NCBI GenBank assembly: GCA_041747435.1
Contig: JBGTFE010000062.1
Coordinates: forward strand, 1 to 64,000
Source: JBGTFE01 sp041747435
GTDB lineage: Bacteria; Acidobacteriota; Blastocatellia; Pyrinomonadales; Pyrinomonadaceae
Length of the DNA: 64,000 nucleotides
Reading direction: 5' to 3'
Position 1 is the stretch's first letter, and the number at the start of each line of letters is the position of its first letter. The position numbers and the translations under genes are program-made. The notes beneath the pieces were generated by a model that worked only from the letters and a program-made list of their open reading frames with translations, made no database searches and had not been told where the DNA came from. Of this stretch, positions 8,387 to 14,297 are shown in pieces.

Positions 8387-9422
8387 AAGCTTCCGCCTTT
8401 GTTTGTAGATCAAGGTCGATCGATTTTAAATGCGTCAGTTTCTCGGCGACTGCAGATACCAGTTCTTTTATGCCCCGATTTGTCACAGACGAAATTTCGA
8501 GAAATTCGGTGCCGTCCTTTTCCGCGCGTTTTTTCAAATTTTCCAATCTTTCCGGCTCATCTAGAGCGTCGAGTTTTGTCGCAACGACAATTTGCGGACG
8601 CCCGGCAAGATCTTCACTATATTTTGCCAACTCGCGGTTGATGATTTCGTAATCCTCGACCGGATCTCGATCGGAAACTGAGGAAACATCGACCAGATGA
8701 AGAATCAATTTTGTCCGCTCGACATGCCGCAAAAATCGATCGCCGAGTCCTGCGCCTTCCGATGCGCCTTCGATCAAACCCGGAATGTCCGCAACCACGA
8801 ATGTTTTAAAATCGCCGAGGTCGACGACACCGAGATTCGGCTCAAGCGTTGTGAAAGGATAATCGGCGATCTTTGGTCGCGCCGCGGAAATTACTGAGAT
8901 CAAAGTCGATTTTCCTGCATTCGGAAATCCGACCAACCCGACGTCGGCGATCAATTTTAATTCCAGCTGCAATTCTTTTTCTTCGCCCGGTCGCCCGGTG
9001 TAATGAAATCTTGGCGCGCGGCGCGTCGGCGTCGCAAAATGCTGGTTTCCCCAGCCGCCTTTGCCGCCTTTTGCGGCTAAAAACCTCTGCCCCGGCTCGG
9101 TAAAATCAAAAAGAAGTTCTTCTGATTCCGCATCAAAAACCTGCGTTCCGACCGGAACTTTTACCGTCGCATCCTCGCCGTCGCGCCCGTGGCGGTTTGA
9201 GCCTTCGCCGTGCCGCCCGCGTTCTGCCTTGTGCTCGGGATTGTAACGTAAATGCAAAAGCGTATTTAATCCTGCGTCGGATTCCATCCAGACGCTGCCG
9301 CCAACTCCGCCATCGCCGCCCGAAGGTCCGCCGCGCGGCACGAATTTTTCGCGCCGGAAAGCCGTAACGCCGTTTCCGCCGCCGCCGGCTTTAACCATTA
9401 TTTTTACGCGGTCGATAAACAT
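8373..9422 (-). CDS. obg: GTPase Obg/CgtA
   Basis: Obg is a GTPase of 50S subunit assembly linked to stress and ppGpp. The 349-residue protein has the glycine-rich Obg fold (residues 1-158, starting MFIDRVKIMVKAGGGGNGV) and the G domain with P-loop GFPNAGKST near 165, DIPGLIEGASEGAGLG and the base-recognition ATKLD. It ends soon after the G domain, without the long acidic or OCT C-terminal extension of some relatives. No strong ribosome site is visible. The 118-bp leader contains a GC-rich hairpin (9498-9529) and follows the terminator-like end of a structured RNA. Confidence 0.96.
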   Translation of the reverse strand: MFIDRVKIMVKAGGGGNGVTAFRREKFVPRGGPSGGDGGVGGSVWMESDAGLNTLLHLRYNPEHKAERGRHGEGSNRHGRDGEDATVKVPVGTQVFDAESEELLFDFTEPGQRFLAAKGGKGGWGNQHFATPTRRAPRFHYTGRPGEEKELQLELKLIADVGLVGFPNAGKSTLISVISAARPKIADYPFTTLEPNLGVVDLGDFKTFVVADIPGLIEGASEGAGLGDRFLRHVERTKLILHLVDVSSVSDRDPVEDYEIINRELAKYSEDLAGRPQIVVATKLDALDEPERLENLKKRAEKDGTEFLEISSVTNRGIKELVSAVAEKLTHLKSIDLDLQTKAEAYEIG

Positions 9423-9497
9423 AAGTATTAATAATTGTAAAATTTATGAATTAGGGAAGCAAAAGCAGGATGAACGCGCGTGATCCAAAAGTAATCA

Positions 9498-9529
9498 GGC
9501 GCCGCAATCGATCTCTCAAAAGCGGCGCC
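9498..9529 (-). promoter_or_regulatory. GC-rich hairpin in the obg leader
   Basis: GGCGCCGC (9498-9505) and GCGGCGCC (9522-9529) form a perfect 8-bp stem with a 16-base loop, about 75 bp before the obg start. No U-run follows in the obg direction, so it is not an obvious terminator. It may be a 5' leader structure or an RNA-processing site. Confidence 0.5.
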
Positions 9530-9540
9530 CAATTTTTGCC

Positions 9541-10019
9541 TTAAAATAAATACCGTTTAACGGGTATCTGACTTAAGGTGGCAAATCTCACATGTACACG
9601 CTCGATTTGCCGATTTTGTATTCCGAAGCGGCTCGCGGCGAGTTCACTCCGGTCAGCACACAAATTGCTTTCACATTTCGCTTGCGTTTCTCTCGAAACA
9701 CCGTGCCGATAGGTTTTTGTTCTGGTGGCTTTTCCTCCACCGCCGGTTACGTTCCCGGCAACGAGGCTCGTGTGCCGAAGCACTCGAGCGACTTTGCTCT
9801 CTCTAGCTGTTCCTTTCCAAAGAGCGTTGCCCGTTTTTATCCGAACAACTCGAAAAGTCTCGCAACTTTTCTAGCAAGCCTTTCGGCTCGGTTCAGGGCG
9901 TTAATAACAGCTCGCTTCCGTCTTTCGCTGCCCTCAAACAATGCGTCACCGCTCTGTTCGCCTCTCCCTGATCCGGTCAAACGCCCGTGAGCAATTTGAC
10001 TTTGTAGATGTGATTCTAC
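9541..10019 (-). ncRNA. Candidate large structured RNA, family not recognised
   Basis: The minus strand of this spacer can form a chain of stable hairpins with loops typical of structured RNA. These include GUUUC-GAGA-GAAAC (near 9695), GUGC-UUCG-GCAC inside a longer GCUCG/CGAGC stem (near 9780), AGCC-GAAA-GGCU (near 9884), GCCGG/CCGGC (near 9747), GGUGG/CCACC (near 9730), GAAAAGU/ACUUUUC (near 9862) and GGCAAAUC/GAUUUGCC (near 9595). The 5' end has UGUAGA/UCUACA (near 10010). The 3' end has AUACC/GGUAU followed by UUUAUUUU, a plausible terminator. The GNRA and UUCG loops are correct only on the minus strand. I looked for RNase P (GAGGAAAGUCC, ACAGAA), tmRNA and SRP signatures and found none. 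Short open frames here do not look like proteins. Confidence 0.6.
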
Positions 10020-10089
10020 ACGAGTAATTTTCTTTGTCAAGCAGAAAATACTTTAAGTTTTAGCCTTATTTTACGGGCTTTTTTTGAAA

Positions 10090-10285
10090 TTCTGTGGAAA
10101 ACTTTTTGGGTCACCTGTGGATAAACCTGTGGAAAATCCGGCAAGCATTTTCAAGTCACAATTTACGATTTGGCGCTATTTGAATGAAACTAAATCTGCC
10201 TGTGGAAAACCGTCAAAAATCATTTTGAAAAAAAATTTTCAAATCAAAAAAAAGTTAATTTTTTGTCGGTTTTGCCAAAATAAAA
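10090..10285. other. Candidate replication origin: four DnaA boxes and AT-rich tract
   Basis: Four DnaA-box-like nonamers lie in the same orientation: TGTGGAAAA (10093-10101), TGTGGATAA (10116-10124, the exact consensus), TGTGGAAAA (10128-10136) and TGTGGAAAA (10201-10209). A strongly AT-rich stretch with long A and T runs follows (10210-10285) and could be the unwinding element. There is no dnaA or dnaN gene in the window. An origin away from dnaA is possible, but a DnaA-regulated promoter or titration site is an alternative. Confidence 0.5.
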
Positions 10286-10313
10286 ACGCACACGTCGCAA
10301 AATGACGTGTGCG
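10277..10313 (-). terminator. Rho-independent terminator after rpmA
   Basis: On the minus strand CGCACACGTC and GACGTGTGCG (10304-10313 and 10287-10296) form a 10-bp stem with a 7-base loop, followed by TTTTTATTTT. It lies 23 bp after the rpmA stop and ends the rplU-rpmA transcript. Confidence 0.88.
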
Positions 10314-10335
10314 CTCAACAAAAATTCCGAAAATT

Positions 10336-10620
10336 TTATGCGGCTTTGGGTTCAAGCTCTGCCGCGCCTTCGGCGTAAACGCTGATGAACTTCCCTTTTT
10401 GACCTTTGTTTTCAAATTTGACGAAACCTTCGATCAAAGCGAAAAGCGTGTCGTCTTTTCCGCGACCGACGTTTTTGCCAGGTTTCCATTTTGTTCCGCG
10501 CTGGCGAGCGAGGATATTTCCGCCGAGAACTTTTTCACCGCCAAATTTTTTCAAACCCAATCGCTGCGCGGCTGAATCGCGTCCGTTTCTCGATGAGCCA
10601 ACTCCTTTTTTATGAGCCAT
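10336..10620 (-). CDS. rpmA: 50S ribosomal protein L27
   Basis: L27 sits at the peptidyl-transferase centre of the 50S subunit. The protein MAHKKGVGSSRNGRDS... has 94 residues, and the motifs RLGLKKFGGEKV, GNILARQRGT and GVGRGKDDTLFAL (with N in place of the first G here) match the family. I place the start at 10620. A longer in-frame reading from 10674 would only add translated heptamer repeat. A C-terminal extension (AAELEPKAA) is present. It follows rplU by about 78 bp of repeat sequence and ends before a strong terminator. Confidence 0.97.
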   Translation of the reverse strand: MAHKKGVGSSRNGRDSAAQRLGLKKFGGEKVLGGNILARQRGTKWKPGKNVGRGKDDTLFALIEGFVKFENKGQKGKFISVYAEGAAELEPKAA

Positions 10621-10625
10621 ATTTC

Positions 10626-10689
10626 GATTTTGGATTTTGGATTGCGGATTTTGGATTTGAAAACCAAAAACCAAAGACCAAAAACCATT
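10626..10689. repeat. Two opposed heptamer tandems between rplU and rpmA
   Basis: Units GATTTTG, GATTTTG, GATTGCG, GATTTTG and GATTTGA (10626-10660) are followed by ACCAAAA/ACCAAAG/ACCAAAA units up to about 10689. The second tandem is roughly complementary to the first, so the spacer can fold into a long weak hairpin between the two ribosomal protein genes. Confidence 0.8.
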
Positions 10690-10697
10690 CCTCCAAG

Positions 10698-10988
10698 TTA
10701 AATCTTATCTATCTTAATTTCCGTGTAATTTTGACGGTGACCTTGTGTGCGTTTGTACTGTTTGCGGCGTTTTTTCTTAAAAACGATGATCTTTTCGCCG
10801 CGCCCGTGTCCGACGACGGTCGCTTTTACACTGACGCCGCCAATTTTTGCGTCTTTGCCGGTCCCGGTAACCAGAGCATCGAGTTCGACTTTTTTGCCTT
10901 CCTTTTCGTCGATCGTCGGCACGCGAAGAGTTTGACCTTCTTCGACCGCAAACTGTTTTCCGCCGGTTTTAATAATTGCGTAACTCAT
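10698..10988 (-). CDS. rplU: 50S ribosomal protein L21
   Basis: L21 binds 23S rRNA in the 50S subunit. The 96-residue protein starts MSYAIIKTGGKQFAVEEG and contains GHGRGEKIIVFKKKRRKQYK and TQGHRQNYTEIKI, which are diagnostic. An AGGAG ribosome site precedes the ATG. It is the first gene of the rplU-rpmA operon, with a good sigma70 promoter about 55-80 bp upstream. Confidence 0.97.
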   Translation of the reverse strand: MSYAIIKTGGKQFAVEEGQTLRVPTIDEKEGKKVELDALVTGTGKDAKIGGVSVKATVVGHGRGEKIIVFKKKRRKQYKRTQGHRQNYTEIKIDKI

Positions 10989-11042
10989 TTTTGTTGTTCT
11001 CCTTGCCTAGAGCACAAACTTGCTCGACAGCCGAAACTCAAG

Positions 11043-11071
11043 ATTATAGAGAAAACCTGCGGCAAGGTCAA
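11043..11071 (-). promoter_or_regulatory. Sigma70-type promoter of rplU-rpmA
   Basis: On the minus strand TTGACC (11066-11071) and TATAAT (11043-11048) are separated by exactly 17 bp. The predicted start is near 11036, about 48 bp before the rplU ATG. Confidence 0.82.
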
Positions 11072-11076
11072 TCGCC

Positions 11077-11099
11077 GGAGCGCGGGCAACCGCACCCGC
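11077..11099. repeat. Partial REP-like element upstream of the rplU promoter
   Basis: GGAGCGCGGGCAACCGCACC continues to 11099. It begins with the GGAGCGC-GGC core found also at 50161 and, in reverse, at 52506. The adjoining small hairpin seen in the other copies is degraded here. Confidence 0.5.
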
Positions 11100-11130
11100 A
11101 AAGATTGTGGCAGCTATCGAAATCGTTTTT

Positions 11131-11172
11131 GAACGCTTCACGTTCAACGCAGGCAAGGCTGCCTGCGTTCCA
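11131..11172. repeat. REP-like bipartite palindrome
   Basis: A small hairpin GAACG-CTTCA-CGTTC (11131-11145) is directly followed by a 10-bp stem AACGCAGGCA (11146-11155) / TGCCTGCGTT (11160-11169) with loop AGGC. The arrangement matches 52468-52506. It lies at the 3' end of hpt and may also protect that transcript. Confidence 0.75.
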
Positions 11173-11180
11173 ATCGTAAA

Positions 11181-11753
11181 TCAAATCTCCGCCGGATTTT
11201 TGACGGCGGCGATAAACGGCAGATTTCTGTAGCGCCCGGCGGCGTCCAAGCCATAGCCGACGACAAATTTGTTCTCGATCTGAAAACCGCAATAGTCGAT
11301 TTTCAGCTCGGTTTTTACGCGCGGCTCGGGTTTATCGAGCAAGGTAGCGATCTTCAACGATTTCGCGCCCCGCGATCCTAAAATTTCCATCAGGCGAAAG
11401 AGCGTTAAACCGGTGTCGATAATATCTTCGCAGACGATCACGTCTTTTCCGCGAATCGAATTCGTCAGATCCTTTAAAATTTCAACGTCGCCGGTCGAAA
11501 CGGTGCCATCCTTGTAGCTCGAAACCGCCATAAAATCTATCGAAAGCTTAAGATCGATCTCGCGCATCAAGTCCGACAAAAAGATCACCGAACCTTTCAG
11601 CACGCCGATCAAAACGAGTTCTTTGCCGGCGTATTCGCGCGTGATTTGCCGCCCGATCTCAGCCACGCGCGCTTTTATTTGATCCGCGGAAAACATTACC
11701 TCTAGGTTTGTATTATTCATTTCGCTCGATTCCTTGGCTGTTTGCGTTTCCAT
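11181..11753 (-). CDS. hpt: Hypoxanthine phosphoribosyltransferase
   Basis: The enzyme makes IMP and GMP from hypoxanthine or guanine and PRPP in purine salvage. I place the start at 11753, giving 190 residues, because a GGGAG ribosome site lies 8 bp upstream; the open frame extends to 11894 only through repeat sequence. The motifs are KELVLIGVLKGSVIFLSDL, the PRPP loop VIVCEDIIDTGLTL, and KIATLLDKPEPR with YCGFQIENKFVVGYGLD. It is transcribed away from the rpiB-like gene, with a repeat-rich 175-bp region between them. Confidence 0.95.
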   Translation of the reverse strand: METQTAKESSEMNNTNLEVMFSADQIKARVAEIGRQITREYAGKELVLIGVLKGSVIFLSDLMREIDLKLSIDFMAVSSYKDGTVSTGDVEILKDLTNSIRGKDVIVCEDIIDTGLTLFRLMEILGSRGAKSLKIATLLDKPEPRVKTELKIDYCGFQIENKFVVGYGLDAAGRYRNLPFIAAVKNPAEI

Positions 11754-11823
11754 TTTTAATCTCCCGCGATTCGTATGTGTTTTTGGAAATATATTTGAGC
11801 GGAAGAAAAAGGTCAAATCTGAT

Positions 11824-11924
11824 AAAGTAAAAAGTGAAAGTGCAAAGGTGAAAAGACAAGAAAGCGAATTAGATTTGAAGTCGCACTTTTTCACATTTTG
11901 AGCTTTTTAACTCTTTCACTTTAA
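11824..11924. repeat. Short tandem repeat with inverted arms between hpt and the rpiB-like gene
   Basis: Units such as AGTGAAA, GTGCAAAG and GTGAAAAG on the left (11824-11860) face CACTTTTTCACATTTTG and CTCTTTCACTTT on the right (11884-11924). The arms are complementary and end 4 bp before the ATG at 11929, which has no other ribosome site. It belongs to the heptamer class. Confidence 0.65.
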
Positions 11925-11928
11925 AAAT

Positions 11929-12699
11929 ATGGCGGAAAATAAAGAGCAGCGCGACCGCGTTCGTGAATTGGTCAAACAGGTTTTGGCGACGGTTCCGGTT
12001 GAAGAAGAGAAAGAATTTGCGCCGGAACATGTTGTCGTAAACTCACTCAAAGAAAAGATCGGAAGAGAATTTGACCGAGACGAATCTGCTAAAAGTTTAA
12101 TAACAGAAGACGATCTGCGCGGTTTGGACGAAGGCGCGAAGGTTCGCATCGCGGAAAACGCGCGCCTTACGCCTTTGGCGCAGGACATTGTTCGCGAAAG
12201 GCGGATCGAGCTTGTAAAAAAGTCTTCGCGGCGCAGTTATATTGCCGTCAGAAACGTTGCGATCGGCTGCGATCACGGCGGTTTCGAATTTAAAGAACAA
12301 TTAAAGAAATTTCTCGGAGAACTTGGTTTGAATGTCCGCGACGTCGGGACAAATTCGACCGACGCGGTAGATTATCCGGATTTTGCGCACGCAGTTGCAA
12401 TCGCCGTCGGCGAAAAACAGGTTGACGTGGGAATTATCATCGACGGCGCCGGAATCGGCAGCGCGATCGCTGCGAACAAAGTTCCAAACGTCCGCGCGGC
12501 GGCTTGTTACAACGCGGCGCTGGCGAAAAATTCGCGCGAGCACAACGGCGCGAATGTTCTTACTTTGGGAAGCGGGCAAAATTCTTTTGCGGAAATCAAA
12601 GAGATTGTCGAAGCTTGGCTTTCGTCGGATTTGACCGAAGAGCGCCACAAAAAACGCGTTGGAAAAATCGATGCGATTGAGCGACAATACAAATATTAG
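11929..12699 (+). CDS. RpiB/LacAB-family sugar-phosphate isomerase with microcompartment-type N-terminus
   Basis: The C-terminal domain (residues about 107-250) is RpiB-like: VAIGCDHGGFEFKEQLKKFL, VGTNSTDAVDYPDFA and GAGIGSAIAANKVPNVRAA. RpiB interconverts ribose 5-phosphate and ribulose 5-phosphate. Where E. coli RpiB has the catalytic Cys (CGTGIG), this protein has Asp (DGAGIG), so the chemistry or substrate may differ. The N-terminus carries a predicted amphipathic helix (residues about 8-22, RDRVRELVKQVLATV) of the kind that targets enzymes to bacterial microcompartments. Then follows a segment (LRGLDEGAKVRIAENARLTP) seen in microcompartment-associated proteins. deoC follows after 2 bp. 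The pair matches the cargo of sugar-phosphate-utilising (SPU) microcompartments, but no shell gene is in the window. Confidence 0.85.
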   Translation: MAENKEQRDRVRELVKQVLATVPVEEEKEFAPEHVVVNSLKEKIGREFDRDESAKSLITEDDLRGLDEGAKVRIAENARLTPLAQDIVRERRIELVKKSSRRSYIAVRNVAIGCDHGGFEFKEQLKKFLGELGLNVRDVGTNSTDAVDYPDFAHAVAIAVGEKQVDVGIIIDGAGIGSAIAANKVPNVRAAACYNAALAKNSREHNGANVLTLGSGQNSFAEIKEIVEAWLSSDLTEERHKKRVGKIDAIERQYKY

Positions 12700-12701
12700 A
12701 A

Positions 12702-13562
12702 ATGGCAGACTCATTTAACGGAAATTACGAGCAGCTTGTCGAGCAGATCACCGATCTGGTTTTGGCGCGTCTTGACGGCGACTATTGCCCGACTTTTTGC
12801 CGCGCCGATATTGAGCGAATCATGGACGCCGGCGCGCAGCGCATCGGCATCGTTCTCGGCGAAACGGCGACGGCGCACGATTGGGCTTCGCTGATCGATC
12901 ACACTTTGCTAAAGCCGGAAGCGACCGAATCCGATATCAAAAAGCTTTGCGACGAAGCCGCCGAGTTCGGTTTTGCGTCGGTTTGCGTAAATCCGAGCTG
13001 GGTAAAACGCGCGAGCGAATTTTTGCGTGGAACCGGCGTTCCGGTTTGCACGGTAATCGGTTTTCCGCTTGGCGCTACCTTGCCTGACGTAAAAGCGTTT
13101 GAAGCGCGGCGCTCGATCTTTAACGGCGCTCGCGAAGTCGATATGGTCATCAATATCGGCGCGCTGAAATCGGGTGACGATTGTGCGGTCGAGGACGACA
13201 TCCGCGCGGTTGCGGATGCGGCGCACGAAAACGGGATTTTGCTGAAAGTAATTATCGAAACTGCGCTTTTGACCGATGAAGAAAAAGTCCGCGCATGTCT
13301 TTCGGCAAAGAATGCCAAAGCGGATTTTGTAAAAACCTCGACCGGCTTTGCCAAAGGCGGCGCGACGGTCGAGGACGTTGCCTTGATGCGGCGCGTCGTC
13401 GGCGAGGCTCTCGGCGTTAAAGCAAGCGGCGGCGTCAAGGGAATTGACGACGCGCGCAAAATGTTCGAAGCCGGCGCGACGCGCATTGGCGCATCGGTCG
13501 GCGTCAAGATCGCGCAGGAAGCCGAAGGAAAAAAATCAAATATTGTCGAGGGAAATTATTAG
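12702..13562 (+). CDS. deoC: Deoxyribose-phosphate aldolase DeoC with N-terminal targeting-like extension
   Basis: DeoC cleaves 2-deoxyribose 5-phosphate to glyceraldehyde 3-phosphate and acetaldehyde through a Schiff base. The TIM-barrel domain starts near residue 64 (WASLIDHTLLKPEATESDI) and has REVDMVINIGALKSGD, FVKTSTGFAKGGAT with the Schiff-base Lys, and GVKASGGVK. The total length is 286, longer than typical DeoC (about 220-260) because of about 60 extra N-terminal residues. These include a helix (NYEQLVEQITDLVLARL, residues 5-21) that looks like a microcompartment encapsulation peptide. It is coupled to the rpiB-like gene 2 bp upstream. The two may form a compartmentalised sugar-phosphate pathway. 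Confidence 0.94.
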   Translation: MADSFNGNYEQLVEQITDLVLARLDGDYCPTFCRADIERIMDAGAQRIGIVLGETATAHDWASLIDHTLLKPEATESDIKKLCDEAAEFGFASVCVNPSWVKRASEFLRGTGVPVCTVIGFPLGATLPDVKAFEARRSIFNGAREVDMVINIGALKSGDDCAVEDDIRAVADAAHENGILLKVIIETALLTDEEKVRACLSAKNAKADFVKTSTGFAKGGATVEDVALMRRVVGEALGVKASGGVKGIDDARKMFEAGATRIGASVGVKIAQEAEGKKSNIVEGNY

Positions 13563-13587
13563 AAAAGTCGAAGGACCAATCTCGAGC

Positions 13588-13890
13588 TTAGGCTACCGCC
13601 TTTTCATCAAATCTTCTAAGGCTGTGTTTTTCAAACAAATCTGCAGTTTCTTCTGCCAAAGATAAAACCAGAAAGAAATCACGCGGATAAATTGCGACCT
13701 CGCCTTCTTCGTCAATAACTCGCACTTTGTTTCCGCGCAAACCGATCTTGTAAATTTTCATCGGCACGAGCAATCTTTCATCATCGGTTTCTAAACAAAC
13801 GGCAAAAACATCTTCGCCTTTTGGGCGCGTCGCGATAGAAACGGTTGTTTCTCTGGTAAATTCAAATTCTCCTAAATCTTTCTCGTTCAT
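13588..13890 (-). CDS. Unknown small protein coupled to a RelE-like toxin gene
   Basis: The start at 13890 overlaps the stop of the upstream gene (ATGA), giving 100 residues. The sequence is acidic and beta-rich (VSIATRPKGEDVFAVCLETD, LLVPMKIYKIGLRGNKVRVI) and ends with a helical segment. I see no helix-turn-helix, AbrB-like or MazE-like motif. Its position suggests an antitoxin or modulator for the RelE-like protein, but the fold is not one I know as an antitoxin. The gene converges with deoC, 25 bp apart. Confidence 0.65.
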   Translation of the reverse strand: MNEKDLGEFEFTRETTVSIATRPKGEDVFAVCLETDDERLLVPMKIYKIGLRGNKVRVIDEEGEVAIYPRDFFLVLSLAEETADLFEKHSLRRFDEKAVA

Positions 13891-14222
13891 CTTATTTTCT
13901 CCAACCAAACTTGCAAAACATCTTTCAGGCTTTTGAGTTCTTCGGCGGTTAAATCGGTCTTTTCATTCTTCGGATAAATATCGAGAAGCAAAATCCTTTC
14001 ATTGCTGACCGCATAATAATAGATGATTCTCGCACCGCCGCGTTTGCCTCTGCCTGAAGCCGCCCAGCGTATTTTCCGAATACCGTTTGAGGCTTTAATT
14101 ACCGCGCCGTCATCGGGATATTCGCATAAATGCAATTGTAACTCATTGATGCCTTCCTCGCCTAGAATCTTGTTTGCGTGACGAACAAATTTTTCGGTTT
14201 CGGTGAAAGTGAAATAAATCAT
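13887..14222 (-). CDS. RelE/ParE-superfamily toxin-like protein
   Basis: This 111-residue protein reads FTETEKFVRHANKIL, NGIRKIRWAASGRGKRGGAR and IIYYYAVSNERILLLDIYPK, followed by LTAEELKSLKDVL. That is the pattern of the HigB/RelE branch of type II toxins, which cut mRNA on the ribosome. The Arg/Lys-rich strand and the YYYxxxxxxILLLxxYxK ending are typical. The downstream gene overlaps by 4 bp. Here the toxin-like gene comes first, as in higBA, but the partner lacks the expected HTH. Confidence 0.85.
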   Translation of the reverse strand: MIYFTFTETEKFVRHANKILGEEGINELQLHLCEYPDDGAVIKASNGIRKIRWAASGRGKRGGARIIYYYAVSNERILLLDIYPKNEKTDLTAEELKSLKDVLQVWLEKIR

Positions 14223-14261
14223 TGTTGCTTAGTTTTTTGAAACGAATTGCTTCACGAACGC

Positions 14262-14284
14262 AGAGTAAAGAGTAAAGAGTAAAA
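14262..14284. repeat. AGAGTAA heptamer tandem
   Basis: Three perfect units of AGAGTAA stand in a row between the toxin gene and the FGE-like gene, 13 bp from the end of the latter. Confidence 0.75.
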
Positions 14285-14297
14285 GCGCAGATTGTAA

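Noticed and set aside
9541..10019. RNase P RNA or tmRNA
   Set aside because: The universal motifs (GAGGAAAGUCC and ACAGAA for RNase P; tRNA-like ends and tag frame for tmRNA) could not be found on either strand.
9541..10040. Open frames of 67, 80 and 132 codons between obg and rpmA
   Set aside because: They have no ribosome sites, their composition follows the RNA stems, and they overlap each other on both strands; the region is better explained as structured RNA.
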